From Conus ventricosus (Eukaryota; Mollusca; Gastropoda; Neogastropoda; Conidae): a stretch of 64,000 nt of DNA. A program made the position numbers and the translations under genes. Below the pieces are notes generated by a model, which did no database searches, was not told where the DNA came from, and worked only from the letters and a program-made list of their open reading frames with translations. Positions 31,938 through 43,471 of the stretch are shown piece by piece. Each line of letters opens with the position of its first letter. The stretch's first letter is position 1. The DNA lies in contig CM031595.1 in the NCBI GenBank assembly GCA_018398815.1, forward strand, positions 135,036,503-135,100,502, in the 5' to 3' direction.

Positions 31938-33241
31938 TGTAACCCAGGTTCCTAACGCACAGATCCAGACCACAAATAACCAAAACTCTGACTGTACGAT
32001 TACTTTTCCAGTTTTCATTGAAACTGTAAATAGGTAGAAATCCAAACAACAATATTAACTTTAAACATGGACTGATTCAACCTTCAGATAGTTAATGACA
32101 AAGAACTTTTTGGGTTGTGACAGAAGAAGAAAAAAGGAGAGGAAAGCACAAAAGGGGGCACTGCAAAAGAATACAGAACATAAAAATCTGTACAGGACTG
32201 TGTGCGAAAAAAAAACAAATAATAACAATGTCCAAACCAAAAGCCATCAAAGACCTTCAGCAAACGTCTCAACTGGGAAACACACAATGAGGGACAATGC
32301 GTCACTAATAAAGTAGTAGTGATCTTATCAAGTTCAAATCCACTTGACCCTGGTTATGGCAATGCCAAACACACTTTGATCCGATCCAATGTCAAACTGA
32401 ATACAGTGAATCGCATACCAATATACTGACAGCTCTTCACTATCAATTGGCCACCTGACCATGGCGGCAAATCTGCTTACATTCTTTATCAGTCATCCAA
32501 CTGAACCAGTAGGCAGCAAGCCAGATCAATATTCCTCTCCCAGGTTTCCAACAGATGTCCCCATAACACCAATTTCGTACTACCATAGCCATTTCGATTA
32601 AAATCAGTCTCTAAATTGACGAACACTAATAAAATAATTTTAAATTGACGAACACTAATAAAATAATTTTAAGGATAACAGTAATCCTTAAAAGCAAGTT
32701 GTTGTTTTTTAACTGAGAAGGCAAAAATAGAAACATCCTCTGAAAATTATGAAAAACTTCTCCAAACTTAACACATGTGCCATGATTGAAACACAAAGAA
32801 CCATGTACCAACTTAACACATGTGCCATGATTAAACCACAAAGAGCCATGTACCAAACTTAACACATGTGCCATGATTAAAACACAAAGAACCATGTGAT
32901 GTAGACATTTCCTCCACTAAAACCATGTCATGATGTGATGTGACAAACACTATTTTACTGCAAGAAACAAAGAGGTAAGATACATTTGGGACCATGTGGC
33001 CAAAACTTCATTCTTACAAAATTATGTGTAGGACCATGTGGTACCATTAACATTTTCTGCCAAAGACAAGGGAAAATTAGATTCAGTTCGGACCATGTGG
33101 TTTAAAACAACAATCTCTCAAAATTGTTTCTAAAACAATGTGGTGTGAACCACATTCTAAAGCAACAATGAATAATAACCTGAACTCACCTTCAAATAAA
33201 TTACAGTTAGGTTTAAATTTAAATCAACATGCAAGCCTAAG
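31938..33241 (-). mobile_element. 5' LTR of the minus-strand retrotransposon, inner part
   Basis: Reading on the minus strand it ends ...AACCTGGGTTACA at 31938, just before the primer-binding site. It aligns along its whole length, inverted, with 59.7-60.965 kb. The alignment stops at 33241 inside the LTR and resumes at 52319, so the R2-like LINE array lies within the LTR. The LTR without insertions is about 1.4 kb and carries a 46-bp tandem repeat (three copies, 32764-32897). Confidence 0.82.
32764..32897. repeat. 46-bp tandem repeat in the LTR, three copies
   Basis: Unit CTTAACACATGTGCCATGAT then AAACACAAAGAACCATGTAC. The other LTR has five copies. Confidence 0.85.
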
Positions 33242-33384
33242 TAGAAAGAAAACTCGTGGAGAGCGTGGCAGCAGAGAGTCCTCAGAAGAGAAGCCCCTTC
33301 AAGCAAGTGTTTCGGCCCTTATCTCCTGACACTCTAGGGCGGTTGGGCCACACCCGGTTCATGACTCGGATGTCCCTCTGCTGC
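33242..33384 (-). mobile_element. 3' end of array unit 1 (left of the LINE insertion)
   Basis: Minus-strand 3' terminus of the R2-like element, followed (33326-33384) by the left copy of the 59-bp direct repeat. The sequence matches 46920-47060 and 50690-50830. Confidence 0.85.
33326..33384. repeat. 59-bp direct repeat flanking LINE copy 1, left
   Basis: CTGACACTCTAGGG... to ...GTCCCTCTGCTGC, matching 43278-43336 with two single-base differences. It is part of the R2-like unit, so it marks the target site of the outer LINE. Confidence 0.88.
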
Positions 33385-36300
33385 TCCTTTTCGCCTCTGC
33401 ACCATGGATAGTACAATCTTACATTGGAATATCGTGGATTAAATTCCAACTTTGAGGAGCTGCAGCTTCTGTGTCAGTCTATAAAACCCTCCGTCGTGGC
33501 TCTTCAGGAAACTCAAATTCAAAGCCAGAAGACCTTTACTCTTTCTGGCTTTAATATTCTTTCAATACCTGCACAACCATCCATGTTGGGACTGTCGGGC
33601 GGTGTTGCCCTTCTCCTACACAAAACTTTGCTGTATATTCCTGTCGCTCTGTCTACCTCGCTTCAGGCTGTAGCTGCGAGAGTCACTCTCCACAAGACTG
33701 TGACCATCTGTTCTCTTTATCTACCTCTTCTGTCCGGTTTGTCGTCAGGACCTTGTCAGTCTGATAGGAGAACTTCCTCGACCTTTTTTGCTGTTGGGTG
33801 ACTTTAACGGTCACAATCCTCTTTGGGGTAGTGCCGGTACGTCACCCAGAGGTCTGCTGATTGAGGATGTCCTTTCAGACTTGGATTTGTGTTGTCTGAA
33901 CGACGGATCTGCAACTTACCTCCACTCTTCCACAGGTTCACTTTCGTGTTTAGATTTGTCGGTTTGTGACCCCTCGCTGGTCCTGGACTATGAGTGGTCT
34001 GTCCATGACGATCTGCACGGAAGTGACATTTCCCTGTCCTTCTACAACCTGTATTAACTGAACACGTCTCTGTCTCTCAACATCTCAATTATAAAAAAGC
34101 AAACTGGGATCTATTTGCAGCCACTATTTCAAAAGAATTCCAGGACACTGATTTTTTTCAGAGTCCAGACCCAGCAGAATCTCTGACTAACACTATGATC
34201 AAATGTGCTAAAGCCTGTATTCCAGTGTCTTCCGACAAACTTCAAATGCCCAAAACACCTGGTTCGATTCAGAATGCCAACAAATTTCCAAAGTTAGAAA
34301 ACGGGCTCAGCGTCAGGTATACCAACGACCTTCGGGTCCCAACGCTCGAGCCATCAGAAACTCCGTGCTAAATCAAGACACACTTTTAAAATCAGTAAAC
34401 GTCGGTCCTGGAGAGCTTCTGCTCCAGGTTGACATCAAAAACTTCTAAGAAAAAAGTGTGGAACATCATTAAGAAAATCAAAGGGAAGAACACCTGTCCC
34501 ACTGTGAACCATCTCAAGTTTTCGGATTCTTTAATAACAGAAAAGAAAGCAGTTGCTAATCTGCTTGCTTCAACCATTGAAAAGAATTCCTCCTCTTCTA
34601 ATAAATCAGTCACTTTTGTCAAACACAAAGCCCTAAAAGAAAAATCTCCCTGCAACTTTTCATCCGACAACATGGAAGACTACAATCTTCCTTTTACATT
34701 AAACGAGCTGAAATCTGCCTTACTCTCTTGCAGCGATTCCTCTCCAGGTATAGATGACATACATTATCAACTATTGAAACATCTTCCGCAAGAAGGTCTG
34801 AACATCCTGTTACAGGTATACAACCACGTGTGGACTACAGGTTGCTTTCCACCCTCTTGGCGGACAGCCTCATTATTCCCATCCCCAAACCTGGAAAAGA
34901 TCTTTCTAATCCATCTAACTACCGTCCCATAGCTTTGACCAGCTGTGTCTGTAAATTGATGGAAAAAATGGTCAATGCTAGGCTCATGTGGAAACTCGAA
35001 ACCGATGGCCTTTTGGCGAAAAGAACAGTGTGGTTTCCGCAAACATCGTAGTACAGTTGACCATTTGATTCGTCTGGAATCTACACTTAGGAACGCTTTT
35101 TTAAACAGACAGCATGCAGTGGCAATTTTTTTTGACTTGGAGAAGGCCTACGATACCACCTGGAAGTCGGGGATACTTCATGATCTCCACGATCTGGGTT
35201 TTCGAGGTCATCTTCCGCTTTTTATTCAAAATTTTTGGCAGCACGACAGTTTCAGGTCCGGGTTGGCACCACTCTCACTGATGTCCACGAGCAGGAGTTG
35301 GGTGTTCCACAGGGGAGCATACTATCTCCTGCCCTCTTTAGTATTAAGATCAACAACATTGTTCAATCAGTTCAGCAGGGTTCAGACTGCTCATTGTTTG
35401 TGGATGATTTTGCTGTTACGCAATGGAAGCCTGTACCCGAGTGTCCAGCGCAGGCTCCAGCTTTGCGTAGATAAAATCCATCGGTGGGCGGATGAAAACG
35501 GTTTACCTTTTCTGCTACAAAAAACCCAGTGTATTCACTTCCATAATTTCCGTCAGTTTTTTCCAGATCCGGAACTTCAAGTAGGGAAATCTCCCATTCC
35601 AGCTGTTAAAGAGGCCAAATTTCTGGGAGTCATTTTTGACCAAAAACTTAACTTTCTCAGCCATATTAAAAACCTCAAAACTGCTTGCCAAAAGGCACTG
35701 AATATTCTGGGGTCGTAGCACACACCGACTGGGGCGCTGATAAGAAAACTTTGTTGCACCTCTACAGAGCCCTGGTCCGTTCCAAACTGGACTACGGTTG
35801 TGCTGTGTACGGCTCCGCAAGATCATCTTACCTCAAACTCTTGGACCCTATCCACCATCAAGGGCTTCGTCTCTGTCTTGGAGCGTTCCGCACCACCCCT
35901 GTGTACAGCCTGTACGCAGAGGCAGGTGAACCTTCACTGTCCAACCGCAGGCTGAAACTGTCTTTGAATTATTACATCCGACTGTTCTCAGAACCGCAGA
36001 ATCCTGCCTATGACTGTGTTTTTGACCCTCCGTTCCAAAGTAAGTTTGAAACAAACCCGAAATGTATTCCGCTGTTTGGGCTTCGTATGCAGCCTCACGT
36101 GCGGAATGCAGGTATAGACCTGGGAGTAGTTTCCGATTTTTCCAAGTTTCCGGATCAACCTCCATGGACCTTTTTCACACCAGAGATTCGTTTTGATCTC
36201 GCAGCTTTCCGTAAGGAGTCTACCAGCTCTCTGGCGTACAAGGCTTTGTATGCCGAGCTCTGTTCCAAATTCCCATCCTATCAAAAAGTTTTCACTGACG

Positions 36301-36577
36301 GTTCCAAGTCTGAGGATGGAGTGGCCTGTGCAGCCTACTGCCCTGGGGCTCCTTCTCAGATATTGTTGTGAACATATACATTCAGATGCTTCTGTCTATT
36401 CTGCTGAACTTACTGCTCTAGTACTGGCTTTGAAGATAATCTCCCATTCTTCGAGGAGGGACTTTCTGGTTCTGTCGGATTCGCTGTCAGCTTTGGAGGC
36501 CATAGCTGGCCGCAACCTTCAGCATCCAGAACTTTTACTTTTTTTTGAACTTTTTAGCAAGTTGAAGGCGGACGGTT
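33385..36577 (+). mobile_element. I/Nimb-type LINE copy 1 (outer, 5'-truncated), left part
   Basis: It starts at TCCTTTTCGCCTCTGCACC, just before the ORF2 start, so ORF1 and the 5' UTR are missing. ORF2 pieces: apurinic-type endonuclease from 33404 (GLNSNFEELQ, LQETQIQ, LLGDFNGHNPLWGS near 33790). Then reverse transcriptase 34680-35710 (SSPGIDDIHYQLL, FFDLEKAYDTTW, GVPQGSILSPALF, SLFVDDFAV) and RNase H from about 36280 (FTDGSKSEDG, SAELTALVLAL, LSDSLSALEA). Several frameshifts. It is interrupted at 36577 by copy 2 and resumes at 42559. Confidence 0.9.
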
Positions 36578-37315
36578 TCCCTCCGGGGGGTTGCGACCTT
36601 GTCGTGGTCGGAGGGTTTGCGTGGTCCAGTGATCCCTTAGGCTCTGCTGGCGGGGGCATCAATACTTGGAGATAGGCTGTTTTTTTTCATACTGCTTCTA
36701 GGCCTGAGAGGTGCAGATGCTGTTTGGCCTAAGCGTAACGTGGTAAGGAGTTGATGCCCTGGTAGGGCTTCCCATGTCAGATAGGCTAAGGGTGAGGATC
36801 CTGACTAAGAGTAACCCGCCTTTCTCCTTTTCTTGTTTTCTGCCTCCCTTATTTGGCCCTTTTCTATCTTCGTCTCCCTTCAAGTCTTCTTTTCCACACT
36901 CCTTTTCTCTCTGTGGTCTCCTTAAGATCCGCCGCGTTTGCCGTGCGGTGCGACCTGTGTCGGAGGGGAATGAGATCCTGGTGATTGAGAGGGCCAGCGC
37001 TCTCAACACATCACTTTGGCTCGGACCTCTCCTAGACAGGGAGTACACTTTGGCCCGGGTGTACTAATCGGCTCCCCTTCTTGGGGCTGGGTCAAAACAG
37101 GCATTTCTCCGGCTGGCCAAGGTAACCCCTGCAGTGCTCAGCTCTCTGTTCCCGGGAGTTGAGCATGATCAGGGGGGATAGGGTTGGTAGGTTTTTGTCT
37201 GTTGTATGTCTCTCCTGAAGCCTGGAAGGGGTCAAGATAGTGATTCTTGGCCCTGGCCCCTTAGTTGGACTCCAAGGTGGGTGGGTAAGGGAAAGATGAA
37301 ATTTTTGCCTATAAT
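36578..37315 (+). promoter_or_regulatory. LINE copy 2 5' UTR (probable internal promoter)
   Basis: It begins with the G-rich start GGGGTTGCGACCTTGTCGTG. No ORF of note. The same leader occurs inverted at about 54480-54973 and 63570-63950. In full-length LINEs this region normally carries the promoter; that role is inferred. Confidence 0.55.
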
Positions 37316-38646
37316 ATGACTTCCATTAAACATCATCCCCCCAAAAAAAGAAAAGTTCCGTCATTTTCGCAAAGGTCGTCACAGGAGTCCGATGGAGACT
37401 CTGATTCTGAAAATGAAACAAGGCAGTTGTCAGGATTTTGGTCTTCTTGGTTGATCATGGAAAGTAAGGAGCAGGACAAACCTCTTTCTGCACTAAGCCC
37501 GTTTGCAATACAGAAGGGCTTCCAAGGTATTGCAGGAGACCCACAGTCCATAAAGCGACTCAGAAACGGCACCTTTCTCATCCAGTGTAAAAGTAAAAAA
37601 CAATCAGTGCAGCTGCTGAAAGCTACAAAGCTTGTAGACCGAGAGATCCGGGTGACCCCCATAAACAGCTGAATTCCTCTAAGGGAGTCATTCGATGCCC
37701 AGATCTTAGAGGAGTCTCAGAGGCAGAGATCAAAGCGGAACTGGCATCCCAGGGTGTGACAGAGGTGCATAGGGTGACAGTGAAAAAAGGTGCAGAAAGA
37801 GTGGACACCAACACCCTCTTTCTGACATTCTGCAATCCTGTGCTGCTCCTGTCATCAAGGTAGGATATCTGAATGTCCGTATACAAATGTATGTTCCGTC
37901 TCCAATGCGTTGCTTCAAATGCCAGAAGTTTGGTCATGTCAGAGACCGCTGTTCTGGGCAGGAGGTGTGTGGGGTTTGTTGCAAGGCAACCCATGATGGG
38001 CCGTGTAAAGACCGGCGCATTGTGCAAACTGCGGTGGCGACCACCCCTCCTCTTCACGCAACTGCCCTGTCTGGAAACAAGAGTCAACCATCCAAAAGGT
38101 AAAAACAGAAAAGAAGATCTCGTTTTTTTGAAGCCCGCAGGCAAGTTGTTGGCAGTCAGACGCCAACAGCATCTTCATACGCTTCGGCGGTAAAAAAAGT
38201 AATCGACACGTTCAGTCTGCTGCCAGACTGACGATTTACTTTCTCTAAAACTTTGCCAGGAAGACAGATAAGCTTTGGTGGAAGCAGGTCCACCACCTCC
38301 CAACCCACAGTGAATGCCCCTGGTGGAGGCAAAAAATCCGCCACCCCTCAGACTGCCAGCAGTCTACAACATCTGCTGCTGGGCAGATTAAAAAACCAGC
38401 ACCCGCAACTCGAATTCCTCTGTCCAGTGCCGTGCGGGCAAGGGAGTTCAACCCAGTGTGGAGATGGTGGAGATGAGGAAGAAACCTCCACCATCTCCCA
38501 AATCCAGACCTCCACCATCTCCAAACTCCAGGCCTTTGTCACCTGCGGGCAAGTCTGCCAGCAGGTCCAAAGACCACCACAGTCCAGTGAAACTACAAAA
38601 TAAATTCGCTCCATTGGATGCGGACGTTGAAGAGGAGATGACCTGA
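37316..38646 (+). pseudogene. LINE ORF1, Gag-like protein with two CCHC knuckles
   Basis: It starts MTSIKHHPPKKRK, with a basic N-terminus and then a segment GDPQSIKRLRNGTFLIQC that resembles an RNA-recognition fold. After a frameshift near 37660 it continues to CFKCQKFGHVRDRC and CGVCCKATHDGPC, two zinc knuckles. A proline/serine-rich tail ends before ORF2. ORF1 proteins of I-clade LINEs bind the element RNA. Further frame breaks occur near 38100 and 38400. Confidence 0.8.
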
Positions 38647-38672
38647 TTTTCTCTCCTTTTCGCCTCTGCACC

Positions 38673-41600
38673 ATGGATAGTACAATATTCCATTGGAATA
38701 TCCGTGGTCTAAATTCCAACTTCGAGGAGCTGCAGCTTCTGTGTCAGTCTCTAAAACCTTCCGTCGTGGCTCTTCAAGAAACTCAAATTCAAAGCCAGAA
38801 GACCTTTACTCTTTCTGGCTTTAATATTCTTTCGAAACCTGCACAACCATCCACGTTGGGACTGTCGGGCGGTGTTGCCCTTCTCCTACACAAAACTTTG
38901 TTGTATAGTCCTGTCATTCTGTCTACCTCCCTTCAGGCTGTAGCTGCGAGAGTCACTCTCCACAAGACTGTGACAATCTGTTCCTTTTATCTCTCACCTT
39001 CTGTCCGGTTTGTCGTCAGGACCTTGTCAGTCTGATAGAAGAACTTCCTCGACCTTTTTTGCTGTTGGGTGACTTTAACGGTCACAATCCTCTTGGGGTA
39101 GTGCCGGTACGTCACCCAGAGGTCTGCTAATTGAGGATGTCCTTTCAGACTTGGATTTGTGTGGTCTGAATGACGGATCTGCAACTTATCTCCACTCTTC
39201 CTCAGGTTCACTTTCGTGTTTAGATTTGTCGGTTTGTGACCCCTCGCTGGTCCTGGACTATGAGTGGTCTGTCCATGACGATCTGCACGGAAGTGACCAT
39301 TTCCTGTCCTTCTACAACTGTAATAACTAAACAACGTCTCTGTCTCTCAGCATCTAAATTTTAAGAAAGCAAACTGGGATCTATTTGCAGCTCTATTTCT
39401 AAAGAATTCCAGGACACTGATTTTCTTCAGAGTCCGGATCCAGCAGAATCTCTGACTAACACTATAATCAAATGTGCTAAGGCCTGTATCCCAGTGTCTT
39501 CCGATAAACTCCAAATGCCAAAAACACCCTGGTTCAATACAGACTGCCAACAAATTTCCAAAGTCCGAAAACGGGCTCCAGCGTCAGGTATACCATCGAC
39601 CTTCGGGTCCCAACGCTCGAGCCCATCAAAAACTCCGTGCCAAATCAAGACACACTTTTAAAATCAGTAAACGTCGGTCCTGGAGAAGCTTCTGCTCCAG
39701 GTTGACATCAAAAACTTCCAAGAAAAAAGTGTGGAACATCATTAAGAAAATCAAAGGGAAGAACACTGTCCCACTGTGAACCATCTCAAGTTTTTCGGAT
39801 TCTTTAATAACAGAGAAGAAAGCAGTTGCCAATCTGCTTGCTTCAACATTGAAAAGAATTCCTCCTCTTCTAATAAATCAGCCACTTTTGTCAAAAAACA
39901 AAGCCCTAAAAGAAAAATCACCCTGCAACTTTTCGTCCGCAACATGGAAGACTACAATCTTCCTTTCAGATTAAACGAGCTGAAATCTGCCTTATTCTCT
40001 TGCAGCGATTCCTCTCCAGGTATAGATGACATTCATTATCAACTATTGAAACATCTTCCGCAAGAAGGTCTGAACATCCTGTTACAGGTATACAACCACG
40101 TGTGGACTACAGGTTGCTTTCCACCCTCTTGGCGGAAAGCCCTCATTATTCCCATCCCCAAACCTGGAAAAGATCTTTCTAATCCATCTAACTACCGTCC
40201 CATAGCTTTGACCAGCTGTGTCTGTAAAGTGATGGAAAAAATGGTCAATGCTAGGCTCATGTGGAAACTCGAAACCGATGGCCTTTTGGCAAAGAACAGT
40301 GTGGTTTCCGTAAACATCGGTCTACAGTTGACCATTTGATTCGTCTGGAATCTACACTTCGGAATGCCTTTCTGAACAAACAGCATGCTGTGGCAATTTT
40401 TTTCGACTTGGAGAAGGCCTACGATACTACCTGGAAGTCAGGGATACTTCATGATCTCCACGATCTGGGTTTTCGAGGTCATCTTCCGCTTTTTATTCAA
40501 AATTTTTGGCAGAACAACAGTTTCAGGTCCGGGTTGGCACCACTCTTTCTGATGTCCACGAGCAGGAGTTGGGTGTTCCACAGGGAGCATACTGTCTCCT
40601 GCCCTCTTTAGTATTAAAATCAACAACAATGTTCAATCAGTTCAGCAGGGTTCAGACTGCTCATTGTTTGTGGATGATTTTGCTGTCTACGCAACTGGAA
40701 GCCTGTACCCGAGTGTCCAGCGCAGGCTCCAGCTTTGCGTAGATAAAATCCATCAGTGGGCGGATGAAAACGGTTTCACCTTTTCTGCTACAAAAACCCA
40801 GTGTATTCACTTCCATAATTTCCGTCAGTTTTTTCCAGATCCTGAACTTCACGTCGGGAAATCTCCCATCCCAGCTGTTAAAGAGGCCAAATTTCTGGGA
40901 ATCATTTTTGACCAAAAACTTAACTTTCTCAGCCACATCAAAAACCTCAAAACTGCATGCCAGAAAGCACTGAATATTCTGCGGGTCGTAGCGCACACCG
41001 ACTGGGGCGCTGATAAGAAAACATTGCTGCACCTCTACAGAGCCCTGGTCCGTTCCAAACTGGACTACGGTTGTGCTGTCTATGGCTCCGCAAGATCGTC
41101 TTACCTCAAACTCTTGGACCCTATCCACCATCAAGGGCTTCGTCTCTGTCTTGGAGCGTTCCGCACCACCCCTGTGTACAGCCTGTACGCAGAGGCGGGT
41201 GAACCTTCATTGTCCAACCGCAGGCTGAAACTGTCTTTAAATTATTATATCCGACTGTTCTCAGAACCGCAGAATCCTGCCTATGACTGTGTCTTTGACC
41301 CTCCGTTCCAAAGTAAGTTTGAAAATAACCCGAAATGTATTCCGCCGTTTGGTCTTCGTATGCGGCCTCACGTGCGGAATGCAGGTCTAGACCTAGGAGT
41401 TGTGTCGGATTTTTCCAAGTTTCCAGATCAACCTCCGTGGACCTTTTTCACACCAGAGATTCGTTTCGATCTTGCAGCTTTTCGCAAAGAGTCCCAGCTC
41501 TCTGGCGTACAAGGCTTTGTATGCTGAGCTCTGTTCCAAATTCCATCCTATAAAAAAAGTTTTCACTGAGGGTTTTCCAAGCTGAAGATGGAGTGGCCTG

Positions 41601-42357
41601 TGCACCTACTGCCCTGGGGCCCTTCTCAATACTGTTGAAACATATTCATTCAGATGCTTCTGTCTATTCTGCTGAACTTACTGCTCGGGTTTTTGGGCTT
41701 TGAAGATAATCTCACAATCTTCGAAGAGGGACTTTCTGGTTCTGTCGATTCGCTGTCACTTTGGGGGCCATACTGGCCGCAACCTTCAGCATCCAGAATT
41801 TTTTACATTTTTTGAACTTTTAGCACTTGAAAGCGGACGGTTACAACATTACTCTTGCTTGGGTTCCTGGTCAGTTGGCATCGGCGGGAACGAAAATGGT
41901 TGATCGTTTTAGCCAAGAACGCCACAAGAGAAAAAAACTGCCCCATTTATATCCCCTGCTCAGACGTGAAACCCAAAAAATTTAAAGATTATGTGAGAGA
42001 CCTCTGGCAGGGATTGGAACACACAGACGAGTTAACAAACTCTTTCAGATCCGTCCAAACCTAAGGACTTCCTCCCATCCACACGGGAGGTCGTAAAGAG
42101 GAAACGGATTCTGTGCCGGCTGCACACCGGCCATTCGTATTTTACCCATGCTTACCTTTTAAAGATGAAGAAGCTCCGTGGTGCTTCCATGTCATGCGCC
42201 ACTCACAATGAAACATGTACTTTTAGAGTGTTGGGACTTGCACGATGTGAGACACAAACATTTTACGGCGGAGTCCATGAAGATCCTGTTCAGGGATGTC
42301 CCGCCTGACGTGATCCTTGAGTTTTTGAGAGAGATTAACATTTTTTATCTGATTTAA
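38673..42357 (+). pseudogene. LINE ORF2 (endonuclease, reverse transcriptase, RNase H, CCHC)
   Basis: Endonuclease: WNIRGLNSNFEELQ, LQETQIQ, GGVALLLHK. Reverse transcriptase 39950-40990: DSSPGIDDIHYQLL, NYRPIALTSCVCK, FFDLEKAYDTTW, FVDDFAVYATG, then KFLGIIFDQKLNFLSHI. RNase H remains from about 41550 and a degraded WVPGHVGIGGNE equivalent near 41870. The C-terminal cysteine-rich part runs to the stop at 42355-42357. It would nick DNA and copy its RNA at the nick. At least six frameshifts; the copy 1 remnant 42572-43087 preserves the last part better. Confidence 0.85.
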
Positions 42358-42430
42358 GATTTTACGGCAGAAAGATTTTTAACAAAGTTTCTGGTGCGTT
42401 TGTAGACGATGTCATTTAACAAGATGTGTG

Positions 42431-42464
<34 letters not shown>

Positions 42465-42558
42465 GACTAGTGAGTTGATTTTAACGTGGTGACAGCCCTG
42501 ATATGGCCCTTTGCAGTCGGCTGGGCTATAAGCAACATTATCTTATCTTATCTTATCT

Positions 42559-43277
42559 AAGGCGGACGGTTACAACATTACCCCTTGCTTGGGTTCCTGG
42601 CCATGTTGGCATCGGCGGGAACGAAATGGTTGATCGTTTAGCCAAGAACGCCACAAGAGAGAAACTGTCCAACATTTATATCCCCTGCTCAGATGTGAAA
42701 CCCAAAATTAACGATTATGTGAGAGACCTCTGGCAGGAGGATTGGAACACACAGACGAATAACAAACTCTTTCAGATCCGTCCAAACCTTAAAGACTTCC
42801 TCCCATCTACGTCGAGTGGTCGTAAAGAGGAAACGGTTCTGTGCCGGCTGCACACCGGCCATTCGTATTTTACCCATTCTTACCTTTTAAAGAGTGAAGA
42901 AGCTCCGTGGTGCATTCCATGTCATGCACCACTCACAATGAAACATGTTCTTTTAGAGTGTTGGGACTTGCACGATGTGAGACACAAACATTTTACAGCG
43001 GAGTCCATGAAGATCCTGTTCAGGGATGTCCCGCCTGACGTGATCCTTGGGTTTTTGAGAGAAATTAACATTTTTCATCTGATTTGAGATTTTACGGAAG
43101 AAGGATTTTTAACAAAGTTTCTGGTTCGTTTGTAGACGATGTCATTTACGAGATGTGTGAAAGTTTTTTTTTTTTTTTTTTTTTTTAAATGACTGGTGAG
43201 TTGATTTTGACGTGGTGACAGCCCTGATGTGGCCCTCTGCGTCGGCTGGGCTATAAGCAACATTATCTTATCTTATC
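42559..43277 (+). mobile_element. I/Nimb-type LINE copy 1, right part (3' end)
   Basis: It resumes at AAGGCGGACGGTTACAAC and encodes WVPGHVGIGGNEMVDRLAKN (the last RNase H motif) and CRLHTGHSYFTHSYLL. Next is a zinc-binding stretch WCIPCHAPLTMKHVLLEC, then NIFHLI and the stop at 43085-43087. The 3' UTR has a T run, GACAGCCCTGATGTGGCCCT, GGGCTATAAGCAACATTA and the TTATC tail ending at 43277. The same 3' sequence is the source of the tails found in the 1.63-kb satellite and at 59471-59687. Confidence 0.92.
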
Positions 43278-43336
43278 CTGACACTCTAGGGGGTTGGGCC
43301 ACACCCGGTTCATGACTCCGGATGTCCCTCTGCTGC
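43278..43336. repeat. 59-bp direct repeat flanking LINE copy 1, right
   Basis: Right copy, immediately after the TTATC tail. The R2-like unit then continues uninterrupted. Confidence 0.88.
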
Positions 43337-43369
43337 CCCCTTTTTTTCCCCCCATCTTGGGAAAGAGCC

Positions 43370-43450
43370 ATGGCTGGGATTCGAACCCCTGACCCTCTGG
43401 ACATGCTCATTTTCTACTTAATGACTCGCGCTTTAAACCACTGAGCCACA
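43370..43450 (-). repeat. tRNA-like segment, array unit 1
   Basis: On the minus strand an A-box-like TGGCTCAGTGGTTTAA (43433-43448) and a B-box GGTTCGAATCC (43377-43387), about 45 bp apart. These are RNA polymerase III promoter elements of tRNA-derived sequences. The spacing and body do not fold as a normal tRNA by eye, so a SINE-like head is more likely than a working tRNA gene. Confidence 0.6.
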
Positions 43451-43471
43451 GGAAATTAAGCCTTATGAAGT

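Larger units (their letters stand above)
36578..42558 (+). mobile_element. I/Nimb-type LINE copy 2 (full length, nested in copy 1)
   Basis: A 5981-bp element from TCCCTCCGGGGGGTTGCGAC to a TTATC-repeat tail. The 13-bp AAGGCGGACGGTT lies directly before (36565-36577) and after (42559-42571), and joining the flanks restores copy 1's RNase H reading frame. Parts: 5' UTR 36578-37315, ORF1 37316-38646, ORF2 38673-42357, 3' UTR with a T run at 42428-42460 and TTATC tail 42536-42558. Both ORFs carry frameshifts. Confidence 0.93.

Noticed and set aside
43370..43450. Functional tRNA gene
   Set aside because: A and B boxes are present, but I cannot fold a normal acceptor stem and anticodon arm, and the sequence is repeated in every LINE unit. 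A tRNA-derived head is the better reading.
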